Source: Prinia subflava
Lineage: Eukaryota > Chordata > Aves > Passeriformes > Cisticolidae
DNA: 64,000 nucleotides
Assembly: GCF_021018805.1 (NCBI RefSeq)
Contig: NC_086254.1
Span: 2,033,001-2,097,000, forward strand
Direction: 5' to 3'
Both the position numbers and the translations under genes were made by a program. Below, one piece after another: positions 52,901 through 64,000 of the stretch (its first letter is position 1; every line of letters starts with the position of its first letter). Below the pieces are notes generated by a model that did not search any database, was not told the DNA's origin, and worked only from the letters and a program-made list of their open reading frames with translations.

Positions 52901-55900
52901 GGCACTGACAGCACGTGGCACTTCCATGCAGAGCCTGCTCCAGGCTGTTCTACACTCCAGGAGCATCTTCTGGAAATCCTCAGCCTGAGCTCCAGCTCCG
53001 TGGCAATGCTAACAGCACCTGAACTGAAGTGGGTAAGTGCAGCTCGGGCTGGCCGGGGTCCGGAGCAGGAGCAGTGGAGCAGCCGGGATAGCCCAGCCTC
53101 CAAAGGGCTCATTAGCAGCAGCTTCTGTGGGCTAAGGCAGGATCCCTGCTGCTTGAATCTTTGACTTGGGCATGGGAGATACGGAAACTCACTCCTTTTC
53201 CTGTTAGCAGGATCAGTCCTCAGCACATCATTCTGCATCATCGAGAGAATGAAGACAACCAATATCAAATCTCGTAAACTGAGAGCATCATGCCACCCAA
53301 ATATAGCTTTTATTTGACAACACAACTCTAAGTCATCAGTATCCTGTCATTTCCTTCTTCAGAACCAAAGCACAGAGCACTTGTCTGGATATTAATTTAT
53401 TTTCTTAAACATAGGAGCTACTTTCCTTCACCTAGCAAGCCTTATTGAGCATGTTATATAATTAACATCAAAGCAATTTGAATGCTGCTAAAAGCTGGTA
53501 AACAAGCAGGAAGCAATAAGGTTCAAGAAAAGAACATGTGTTGGGGGGAGGGGAGACAATAAAACATTAAACAGATTGATTAGTGATTTTAACAGAATTT
53601 CCATTTTTATTAACCCTCGGCGTGCTTTGGGCACTTGATTCTTATTTCATTTATAGAAGTAGGAGATTTATTTTGCTCAACTAATCAAAGAAAAAACTGT
53701 TCAGAAGGAAATGATGAACTGGCAAAAATAGAAGAGAATGGAGAAACTTCATGTGCCAAATATCTGCTGCTTCCAATGGCTAGGATAAAATGCACCTGCT
53801 TTATGACTGAAATATTTTTTATTAACATATTTAGAAAAAGCCAACCTGAAATCTCAAGGAAAGGAATCAAACCTCAGCTTCCAGTTCTACACCCATTCTT
53901 AGCTGTATTATTTTTATTGATTTAAGGACTAGAGCCTGGGGACAAGGTTAGCAGGGCAAGCTGAGTTTAGACCTGATGGCATTTTATGAGCAAACTTGGG
54001 GATTTCTCTCTTGTTTCTATGTCATGCAGAAAAGAGTTGCATGAGAGGGAGCTCAGTTCTTCTTTCCTAAGCCCTTGGATCGTTCACAACCTTTCCTCAC
54101 CTGGGAAAGGGCACACAGGACGGGAACTCTGAGGTCAGTGACTCAGTCTTTGCTGTCAGGGACAGGAATGGCCCATGGCTTTTTATATGACCTAAATCAA
54201 CTTGTGCCTGAAAACCAATTTTGTTCCTGCTTCCTTCTCTGACAATTTCTTGCAGGATCCAGCAAGCTTTGGGTTGAAGGCTTAACTTCTGCACTAGTTT
54301 ACACCTCTGTCATATTTTGCCAAACTACCTTAAATAGCTCTGAGATGTCTCAGGATGTTCACACATGGACAGATCTAGAAAGACCAACACTGTGTTCCTG
54401 TGTCTTTGTTTTGCTGGATGGAGAGCACATTGTGTCTTCCATGTTACGGGGAATTGTGATTAAACTGCAATAGCAATTCTTCTTTAATCAGAGAAAGTGG
54501 AGATTTGCATTTTCTTAAAGCAGCTCCCTACAGCTCACAGAGCCCGGAGGAAGGAGAGACCAGGGGAGCAGCTGTGGCCAGAACAGGCCCCTGCACCCTC
54601 CTGAGTGAGGGGGGACTTGGCTACACGTTTAGATTTTTAAAGAAAGTCCACTCACAACAGAGTGACTCATTTCAATAGTCTTCAATAGCTGATCCAATAC
54701 AGATGGATTAATCTGAAACTGATCTTACACTGACTATTAAAACATCGGAATCAGGAGTAGGTTTTTTTGTCACAGCCTGTACACTGTTGTTGATATTAGA
54801 GACAAACTTCCAACAGCTCTGGAAACACAAAACCACAGTAACTTTTGCAGTCTTCTATATAATCTATAAAAGTATTTGTATTCTTGTAACAAATTTAATG
54901 AAAATTCTTAAGGAAAACTGTTGCATTTTTGCTTATAGAACCCCACTGTATTTGAATATTGAGCAGTGAAGATTGTTGCAGAGAAGGGTCTGGAGGAAAG
55001 GAGCAGTTTGTTTTTCTGTTTTAGGAGTCATGGCCTTACACAGTAATGGCCTCACTGTGTTCTTCAACTGGCTCCACAACAGATCCAAATATCCACTGGA
55101 ATTATCCAAGAGCACAGCAAGCTTAGAGACAACAATCACCTATGGCACATTTTGTAATAACAGAGGAGGCCCTCCTAGTGCACGTAACTCATATAGTGTT
55201 GCTAAACCATTAAACATAGGAAATGGGGGAATTAGATTTAGAAGTTTGTTCCATTTCAGTGGGTTTGGGCACAAATTAAGACGTCTTGATTTTATAAAAT
55301 TGCAACTTACAGCTTTTGAAACTCCACAAAGCAGAGAACAACCTTCTCCAGGCTGAGAAAGATTATCAATAATTCTCCTAAGCTGTATACCCAGGTCAAT
55401 TTTGCCAAAATGAAATAAATAGCACAAAGTTTAGAAGTGCACTCTGTTTCTTCCAGCAATGCCGTGCCACCTCTGGGGACACGGCAGCCTCTGGGGCTGC
55501 CCAGAGCCAGCCAGGCTAAATTCAGGGAAAGCTCAAAAACTCCACAATGGCCCCCTCAAGCACTGCAAACCACGAAAGCAACTGTGTGAGCTCCATCCTG
55601 GAATTTCACAGGGATTTACTGCACACTGCCATCCCCCTGCCCTCAGCTCCCCACTTGTGATAAATCCAGCCCCAAACGGAGCTGTGCAGACCCAGGACAG
55701 TCACAGCCTCCCTCCACATCCAGCTGGAACGAGCCAGCTGTAAAAGCAGCACTGCTGCCTTTAGTCCACCAAGAGACAGAACACAGCCCACTGAGCCATC
55801 AAGGCACTGCTTTTTCCCTTGGGAAGGCCAGACAGGGTTGGATTCTGCACCCCTTGGGGAGGGAACAGCTCCTCTCACTGCTGTTCACAGACACTTTGAA

Positions 55901-58900
55901 AGTGTCCCTGCACATTCTTCAGAGCCACGGCCTAGGTCTGTGCCCATGGATTACAGCTGGAGCTGGACCTAGGGCTGCAAAAGCCTAAGCAAGAGTTCAG
56001 GCATCCTTGGGAGGCTGACACCTCCTGTGGCTCCTCGCTGTGCCCCTGCAGCAGCCCCTGCTCCTGCCACCAGCAGTGCTGCAAACCCACCCTGTGCTGT
56101 GGGGAGCCACGCCAAACCCATCGCTCCCTCACCTCCTGCCCTGCTGAAATATGAGTTAGGAGAGGACAAAAATCAAGTAACGTGACTTATGCAATCTGAG
56201 TTTTCCTAACAAATGTGAGGATGAACTTCTGTGCTTACAATTAATCTGCAGGCAAACTCAGGTCAGAAGTCTTGGCCTAAATTTAGCTAGAATACAAAAA
56301 AATATTTTAAAAAGTTGTGGATGACTTCCTTTTTAAATTAAAAATGGTCACTTTATTATGCTGTCTTTTAATACTTAAGCTAGCATTTAATTTATCTCCA
56401 AGCAGTCTCAGTCAAAATTAATTTTTTGTTTAATTCCTTACTGGTAACACGCATGGAAACTTTTAAGACAGCAATTGATTGCATTGAACATTTAAAATAT
56501 GGTTCACTTCCTGGCACATTTAAGAATCATTTAAGTTTTCAATTAAAGTAGGGTGCCAACATTAAAAGAAAAAAGATAATCCTGAGAGACAATAGCTGCT
56601 CTGTGCACAAGAAATTATTTTTTTTAAACTAACATTCTCAAGATAGCTAATTGATTCATATAATTAGGTTAGCCCAAAAGTGACTGCTTCTAGTCTCCTT
56701 TTTTTCAGTTGGAATTTGCTGGGAGTTTGTGTCACACTGGGTGGGTGGTGCACACAGGGGCGCTGCCTCTGCCACAGCATTACCTGGTCAGGTAACAGCC
56801 TGGTGACATCTCTGCAACTCTGTCTCAGAGCAAACTGGAGCCAGAACACGAAGTGAGATGCAGCAGGGCAGAGCAGAGACAGTGGCACTATTTGCATTAG
56901 AAATAAAAACATGCCAACATTGCTCATTTTCTTGCAAGCCTGATCACACTCAACACAACCACATGGGCAGGCGCAAGCACAGGAGGCAGAGAAACCCTTC
57001 AGGCTCTGCCACAGCCCAGGGGGGATCAGCTCACACCATCAGCCTCAGAGAAATGGGGGAGATCTTAACATCCCTCTGCTTGTTCCTGTGTCCAGGTGTG
57101 ACCTCAGTTCCTCCCTGCTGCTCCTTGGCTGTACAAGCTCCAGAAGTATCACAGCAATCACAGGCACCATGCCAGGTGCCAATGGCCATTCCGAGTCCTG
57201 TTAAGGGACAATCCCCACTGCCCAACAGCTGATATTTCATCCAGAGTGCCCAAACACCAGCCTCTAACCAAGTTTTAAGCTTGTGTTGTTGTGTGTCTGC
57301 ACCTGAGGATCTGTGCCTGCACTGGTGCTGGAGCTCATGCACAGCACTGAGCTGGGCACTGCACTCAGCAGCACAGACAGGATCACACCATCATACCACA
57401 CACAGAGGTGCTGAGATCCAGGCATTTGCTACTTCAGCATCAATAAACAAATCTGGGTAGAGTTCCTCTTACCTTTGGCACATACACTCATTTACAGGAC
57501 GGGGGCATGGCAAAAACAAAGCCCTTTTCTTCCACCCTCATCAGCCCTGCAAGGGAAGCTCTCCATGGAGAAGCCATTTTGAGTCCCTGGGACTTCCCAA
57601 AATGTATTTTTAAGCCTTCTAGCAGGGATAACATCCTTAGCAATCAATTTGACTCGTGATTACTATTTCAAACACAGGCTCATACCCAGACGAAAAAAGC
57701 ACACTTACATGGCAATATATACAGAACAATAACATTGCCAGATGGTATAATACTGAGCAGAATTAATTTCACACATGATGTTTTCAAGGTGTTAAAATAT
57801 GTCACAGCTTCTGCTAATAAAACATCTTCCTCTTCCCTCCTCCTTTTAAGAAAATGCTTCATTCCCACCAGCCTGTATTTTACATTATATGTGTTTCCAT
57901 CCTGATAAGGGCAGCTGATTGCTTGCAAACCTAATTACAGTCAAATGAAAGTCTTTCAGAACCATCATTAGCAATTAGGACCTGCTGGATTTGCAGTGTA
58001 TCATTTAGAGAGGTATAATTCAATAGCTTATTGAAAAATTGCAGGTGAAAGTGGTGATTATGAGGGGGGGACGCCTGTGACACGTCCCTGCAGGCGAGCG
58101 TGGGGTGGAGTGGCAGCTCCCGAGCCCTGAGCAGTGTGTGCAGGGTTTGCTGTGCCTGAGCACAGCCCTGCCCGGCCAGAGCAGCATCCCGGGCCCGGCT
58201 GTGCCCTCCCCACCCTGGCTTTGTGTGTGCTCTCCTGGAATCCAAAATGCCCATTCAGGAGCTCGGGGAAGCCATGGGGGATGCGCGGCACGGAACAACA
58301 GGAGCACGAAGCCACACACATCATTTTCCAGTCCTTTTTGCAGAGAACAACAGCCTTTTCTGTGCCCGTTGAGCTCAATTATATATTATCAGGGCCCAGA
58401 AGTTGTTTGGATGCTTTTGAGCAGCTGGGTGCCTTCACAGATGACGCACTGGATACGGTGGCTGCGGGTTAAGTGCAGCTGGAGATTTCTGTGGCCTCTG
58501 ATCAGAGGCAAACAGCAGTGGAGAATCACCAAATGCTTGTAATTCAAGCACTGTTTGTCACCCACGGCGGTTTCCAAACGGGAAACGAGCAGGGGACTGA
58601 ATGGCAGCCCAGCTTTCAGCACATGCTCCCACACAGGCAGGAATCCACACACTGTGCATGTGTGAAAATAAAGTGTGGGTCCCTGCCAAGGGTGGAATTA
58701 CCAACTGGCCAGCATGAAGCACTCAGCATTTCCACAGCACAGGTGGACTGGACAAACTGAGCTGGACAGTAGCAGAGACAGAGGATCCTCATCACAAAAC
58801 CTGCCCCCTCTCAAGGTATCCCCCTCTATGTGTAACATGTGTAACATTTACCCCTGAAAAACCCCACACAGCCCAGCCTACACCTCTGCAAAGCCTCACC

Positions 58901-60019
58901 TCTTCATCCCTTCCCCACAGATCTCTTTTCCTTTTTCTATCCTACAAAGGGTTCTCAAAGCCCGGATCTACCCATTCCCTTTATCACATGAGCCTCTTCT
59001 CCCACTGTATTTCTACACCCACTCATGCTGTGATGTAACCTCAAAGCACAGTTACCCAAACATGGCCCTTTCTATTCTTTCAGAGCCATAACCTGATTTT
59101 CTTTTTCATCATTTCATGGGTTATTTTTTAAATTAAATGTTGTTTGATGGGGTAGATTAATAACCAGTGCTTTGAGTGACTTGATACCAAGTTCTGTTAA
59201 ACCAGTGGCTCCTCCAAGTCCTGTTGTTGGTGACACTTGCTGTAGGTGCCTCCAGACTTTTGGCAACACTGGCACAGAATCAAACCACGCTGTGTAGGCT
59301 GCAGTACAAACAGCAAATCCACTCATTTCAAAGTGTCTGCACTGGTATTTTGAATCTGAAAAAAACCCCTCAAACAAGAAACTTCTCCGTTTACATACAG
59401 AATGGGAATATTATCTCCCCTTCCATCAATGTGTGGCCATATCCCTGCTGGCCTGATCCTGGCTGGTAGTGCTCCCAAGGCAGGTGACTGTCCCACATTG
59501 CACCAGTCAGCACTGGTGTTTCCTGTCACTTCACACAAAGCCTCAGACCTCCAGCAGTGCAAAAGCAGCCCCAAAATCCCACACACAGCTTCCAATCCCT
59601 GTGCTGCCCTGCACGAGGTGGTTTCACAGCCCAGGTGTTCCTTCCTGATCTTCAGAAGTTTTACAGGCACTGAAATCTACTGGCTGCCAGTAAAGGAATC
59701 CCAAATCCCAGCAGCAATGTTCAAGGAGGTTCAAACCTTTATCACTCACTCGGGGTGATGCGTGCTGTAGGCAGGATTTCCAAGGTGTCTGACCTCACAC
59801 TGCACAGACATATCCCCATCTCTTCCCTTGCACAGAGCTACAGCAGGGAGCCCAAGAAATGAAACAGTTCTCGGTGGCTGAGTATCGTACTCGTAGCCCA
59901 CCCACAACTTCATTTTCAATTAGCAGCTCTTAGAAAAGTAGTAATGAAAGCAGTTGCTAAAGAGCACTCGGATGTCATTGAGAGCCTGCAAACCCAAACT
60001 GTAAATAGCACATTGTAGA
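49961..60019. other. Unique non-coding DNA
   Basis: About 10 kb without a gene that I can support. There is an A run near 50990-51004 and an A-rich tract at 51538-51590. The GC-richer interval 52800-53120 carries a 206-codon minus-strand frame without domains. The interval 57920-58040 is AT-rich, with several TAATTA/ATTAG words, and could be a conserved element. A weak exon-like segment at 58393-58467 is discussed among the findings. Confidence 0.4.
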
Positions 60020-60195
60020 TCGCTTGTCAGCACAGTCGGCTCTCCCCGGGATCACAGTGCCGGTGACAATCCAGCCCATCTGCTCCGCTGCCCGCCCGGT
60101 GCCACCGCAGCCCGGAGCTGCCGCCGCCTCCCCCCGCGCCCGGAGCCGCCTGTGCCGGCGGGGCTGGGCCTGCCCTGCCCGGGCACGGCTCGACA
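60020..60195. promoter_or_regulatory. CpG-rich block, possible CpG island
   Basis: About 17 CpG dinucleotides occur between 60084 and 60200 alone, with 'gccgccgcctccccccgcgc' and 'gtgccggcgggg'. It directly borders a minisatellite on the right. A 34-codon frame starts on the minus strand at about 60076, downstream of the GC-rich part, but has no donor or known domain. A promoter is possible but unproven. Confidence 0.45.
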
Positions 60196-60745
60196 CACGG
60201 GGATGGCACCTCTGCGACAGGCACACGGGGATGGCACCTCTGCGACAGGCACACGGGGATGGCACCTCTGCCCCACGGCTGTGCTGTGCCAGGGCTCGGC
60301 ACACGGGGATGGCACCTCTGCGACAGGCATACGGGCATGGCACCTCTGCCCCACGGCTGTGCTGTGCCAGGGCTCGGCACACGGGGATGGCACCTCTGCC
60401 CCACGGCTGTGCTGCCAGGGCTCGGCACACGGGGATGGCACCTCTGCGACAGGCACACGGGCATGGCACCTCTGCGACAGGCACACGGGCATGGCACCTC
60501 TGCCCCACGGCTGTGCCGCCAGGGCACACGGGGATGGCACCTCTGCAACAGGCACACGGGCATGGCACCTCTGCCCACGGCTCTGCTGTGCCAGGGCTCG
60601 GCACACGGGGATGGCACCTCTGCGACAGGCACACGGGCATGGCACCTCTGCCCCACGGCTGTGCTGTGCCAGGGCACACGGGGATGGCACCTCTGCCCCA
60701 CGGCTGTGCTGTGCAGGGCACACGGGGATGGCACCTCCGCACCGC
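60190..60745. repeat. Composite minisatellite, about 15 units of two length classes
   Basis: Every unit carries 'acacgggnatggcacctctg' (n = g or c). It is followed either by a short spacer 'cgacaggc', giving a 28-bp unit, or by a long spacer containing 'ccccacggctgtgctgtgcc' and 'agggctcgg', giving about 49-57 bp. In order the spacers run short, short, long, short, long, long, short, short, long, short, long, short, long, long, then the array ends. Single-base variants are shared between non-adjacent units. Frames of 216-334 codons on both strands are repeat artefacts. Confidence 0.94.
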
Positions 60746-60805
60746 GGGACAGCGGTGCTGGCACTGACTCAACGCAGGGCTCCGAGGGGTGCTCCCAAGT
60801 GACCG

Positions 60806-60925
60806 TGGCAGGCGACAGCTACGGCAGGGGACAGCTACGGCAGGGGACAACGGTGGCAGGGGACAGCGATGGCAGGGGACAGCGATGGCAGGGGACAGTG
60901 ATGGCAGGGGACAGCGATGGCTGTC
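60806..60925. repeat. 16-bp minisatellite, about 7 units
   Basis: Units of the type 'gatggcaggggacagc' or 'acggcaggggacagct', with one 'aacggtggcaggggac' variant. It starts some 60 bp after the composite array and again contains a GGGACAGC core. Confidence 0.93.
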
Positions 60926-63900
60926 CAAGGCAGCCGCCCGAAGGCTCTGCAGTCTCACGTTTAAGGTGCACAGATTCACGGTGAGACTGCCAAAGGGATC
61001 GTGGACTTAATTCTGAGAAGGAACAGCTTCAACCCTCCCCTCCCACCCCTTTAATTGATTCAGGTAATGGACTATGAGGTGAAAGCCAATGGTTTATAAC
61101 ACTTGTCGCTGGGGACTGCCAGAGTCAGCAGTGTATCTTCTGCTGCTGTTCCTCCCATTTTTCCTTTATCTCATTACAATTTACCTCCTAATTCATTTCT
61201 CCATCGTGACTTTTCTTCCCTCTATTTATCATCCACCTCCTATTTATTAGCATTTGTCTCCTTCCCTGCACTCCTGCAGGGATTGGGGTTTGATATTCTG
61301 GACGCGTCTCTGGGATGGGGTGGCGAAGGCAGAGCCCAGCAGCTGCTCCCTCTCACTCACACGTGAGGCAGCCAAGGCACCCCTTGCCCAACACACACAC
61401 TGCTGGCTTAGAAGCAGATCCACAGAAAATCCTCTTCTGCAAGAAGATGCAAGAACCTCCCAGCAGATGAAAAAAAACAGTGAAGGAAATGGTGGAGGTA
61501 GCAAAAGTCGTCTTCTGTTCTTTCCAAATCACACACCCACTGAACAAAGAGAAATGATCCTTCTCTCTCATTATCAAATACTCTCAACCCTCCTTCTGCC
61601 CTGCAAGCTCATTGTTTCCTGGTGTGACCCACTGTGCTCAGACCTCGAGGAATGAAATCTCATTAAAACCCATTTAAAAATGTTTGCCACCCTTTTACTA
61701 GTTTAAAAATGTTCATTTTAAGATTTCCAAATGATTTTTACAGAAAGCACATAAAAACATGCCATCACCAATTAACGTAAAGGAAATTAAATTTAAAACG
61801 CTGGAGAAATATTCTGATGAGTCTTATGTTTGCTTAACGCCAACTAAAATTTCCTTGAGGCATTTAATAAGTACATTTATAAAAGCTCACAAAGCAGAGT
61901 TCAAAAGTCTTCTTGCTAGTAAAATATGAGCCTTAATTAACCTACAGTTTCACATTTTCTGGATTTCAATAAACCTGTAGGCATTTCAGCAGAGCTGGAT
62001 AAATACCTGCATGAATACTGCAAGGATTTTCTCTGAAAACTAATTAGCAATGCTTTCAATAGCTGACTTCAACTAAATCTGTTTGACAAGGGAGCTTCAT
62101 ACCCTAAATCCTGCAGTGAGAGTTACTTGCAGCAGATAACAGATTTCACAGGAAAGCATATCCAACAGGACTGTCAGCCACTGGAAAAACTATGAACGAG
62201 ATCTCCAGGTATAAAACCCTTCCCAGCAAGGACAGACTGCAGCCAAGGTCTTATGTGACAGCTCTGAGATTGCATCCTGCCATCCAGTTACAGTAATCAC
62301 AGGTGACAATTCAGGATTCCCCCAGGCACAGGAGAGGCAGGATAAATTGTTTGTGTATCAAATAGAAAGCCCTAATATAGCAAGGACACTGTATACATGC
62401 AGGAGCCTCCTGAACTCTCAGTGGCTCCAGTCACTGCTGCTGTGTCACACACAAAGCACAGTGGCCCCAGCTCCTGGCTCACTGCCCTCTGAGAAGGTTG
62501 GCCAGCAAATCTTCTCCTTCAGGAGCCCAGGGATTCTGTGGGAGGGACCTGGGTGGGGAAAGCAACCCAAGCTGTGCAGCCAAGAGTCACTTGAGCAAGA
62601 AAAGTGTGACATGATAGGAAAAAAATATGCTGAGAATTTATCAATCTCCTTCTTTTGTGTCCTTCACCATGTGTCTTGAAAGAGGACAGAAAACGCTTAC
62701 CCAAAACTCTTTTTATAGGTGGTGAGCATGTCTTTCCAAAGAACTTTTGCAGTCTTTTCCATGGTATCTTTTTTCCATGTTAAGTGCCAAAGCTGTATAT
62801 GTTTGTCAGCACTGTTCATAAGACTTAAATGTTCTTATCTGAGCAGCTCTACTTCTACCAAGTGTGTTACATTTATATTGAGCAAGATACTTTATTTCCT
62901 CTCAGTCTTATGCCTTAGGAATTAAGCAGTGTATTCAGATTTATCAGCTCAAAGGAAAAGCATTTTCCATGACATCTGTCAACTCAATACCTTCCAAGCC
63001 AATGCATATTCATTCCCAAAATCACCACCTCACAAATAATCTCCATCAGCAGTGAGGCCAATTTCCTTCACAGATTACATTCTAGGCAGAAAGGTTCCAC
63101 CTGAGATTAGGCTCCAATAGGAGAGTTCACAATGCACACAGTCAGTCCTGTTGCCCAAAGCAGACACATCTGACAGACCAAAACAGAGCAGAGACCACAG
63201 AGCTGAACACAGGAAACAGCCAAGGAAACACAGCAGCCTTCAGTATCTACTGATAATGGAATCATTACCAAGTAAAATTAAACCAGGAGAAACACCTTTA
63301 ACAGCTGGTAGTGTAGAACAGGCATTTTACCGTTTCCTTGCTCTGCTGAAGTACTGTATAATCTCTTAGTATACTCCTATATACAGTTTAACGTATAGGC
63401 TTCCAAATTATCATAAAAACTTATATCTTTCCAGCTTCTCTAACGCTGCATATCACAATTGAATACAACTCAGCATACTTGTCATCCTTAATGTTCCTTC
63501 CATCTCCCCGAACTCACAAAATGAGAAGCAGTGAATTCTCACCGTTTGCTACAAGTTTCTCTGCAAAGCAAAATTTGGTTTGCACTAAACAAGGATGAAA
63601 ACTGATTCCATGAATATCAACCATCCCCATTAAATGTTTAAATTTTGGTTCAAGAGTCCTTATTATTACTCAAATACAGGCAAAAGCTGACCTAGTCACT
63701 ACTACTATGTGCTATTATCAGCATCATAGAAATCACACCTGTCACGTTCCTTGAAAAACTCAACAAACACAACACTGCATGGTCATAAAGAGAAATTAAA
63801 TGTTTTCAGCCTCAAGCTTTGCAATCCTGGATGTTGCCTGCTCACTTCTACCCCTGTTGGGAAGGCAGAAGTTCTTGCTTAGGGTGGGTGATCAGTAACC

Positions 63901-64000
63901 CAGGGGAGCAGACACCAGCACCACTGACACCTCACAAATGAGCTCCCCACATTCTAATGAGCCTCCGAGCTTTGCCTTGATTAACAGCTGCCCTTCTTGC
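60926..64000. other. Unique non-coding DNA, AT-rich
   Basis: No gene, RNA or repeat family supported. The stretch 61680-62060 is AT-rich and repeat-free, with words such as 'caattaacg' and 'ccttaattaacc', and could be a conserved non-coding element. Confidence 0.4.

Noticed and set aside
52705..53325. 206-codon minus-strand frame
   Set aside because: No recognisable domain. Length can be explained by a GC-rich patch that lowers stop frequency.
54973..55356. 127-codon plus-strand frame considered as a transposon or retroviral piece
   Set aside because: No reverse transcriptase, integrase, gag or envelope motif and no long terminal repeats nearby.
59975..60984. Frames of 334, 245, 241 and 247 codons on both strands
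   Set aside because: All derive from the composite minisatellite; the repeated CHPRVP/GDGTSA blocks mirror the DNA unit.

Overview
The window looks like avian nuclear DNA. The main evidence is several 5'-truncated CR1 LINE fragments with the typical bird 3' end: a segment reading 'ggacagtggaaggtgtccct', then 'ggcaggggtgg', then a tail of 'ccattctatgatt' or 'attctgtgattctgtg' type. There are no Alu, B1/B2 or L1 sequences. The gene-poor, moderately AT-rich background with sharp GC- and CpG-rich islands full of minisatellites is also typical of birds. A songbird or related neoavian is my guess; the sequence does not fix the species.

Almost all of the window is intron or intergenic DNA. Long open reading frames are rare outside low-complexity arrays, and those inside arrays are by-products of repeats lacking stop codons. 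I support one protein-coding exon: a 48-bp first coding exon on the minus strand (17942-17989). It starts in good Kozak context, has G or C at 15 of 16 third positions, ends at a perfect AAG|GTAAGT donor and lies in a CpG island. It encodes MIKSSWFYVKFKHAEK. I could not name the gene. Its next exon would lie at lower coordinates and I did not find it, so positions 1-17.9 kb are probably its first intron, at least in part.

Layout: 1-1335 is a 35-37 bp minisatellite containing a 504-bp higher-order duplication. 2.2-2.4 kb holds simple repeats. 6.6 kb has a relic of a CR1-type reverse transcriptase. 9.8-10.2 kb and 12.3-12.5 kb are CR1 3' ends. 17.9-19.0 kb is the CpG island, exon and promoter, carrying a roughly 500-bp GGGACA-type minisatellite. 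20.8-21.1 kb is a 79-bp tandem repeat. 21-46 kb is mostly unique non-coding DNA with a few simple repeats, one small CR1 end at 39.0 kb and a CpG-rich patch at 39.8-40.3 kb. 45.9-48.1 kb is a dense cluster: CR1 fragments on both strands, a CpG block with a strong CTCF-like motif, a perfect 32-bp array, and a CR1 copy that has expanded internally. 48-60 kb is mostly unique DNA. 60.0-60.9 kb is a second CpG-rich block followed by two minisatellites. The rest is unique AT-rich DNA.

I found no RNA genes, CRISPR arrays, operons or intact mobile elements, and nothing that I would call a new biological system. The most useful observations are the unassigned first exon with a variable repeat in its promoter, the GGGACA core shared by five separate arrays, and the expansion of a hexanucleotide and a 51-bp unit inside a CR1 element.
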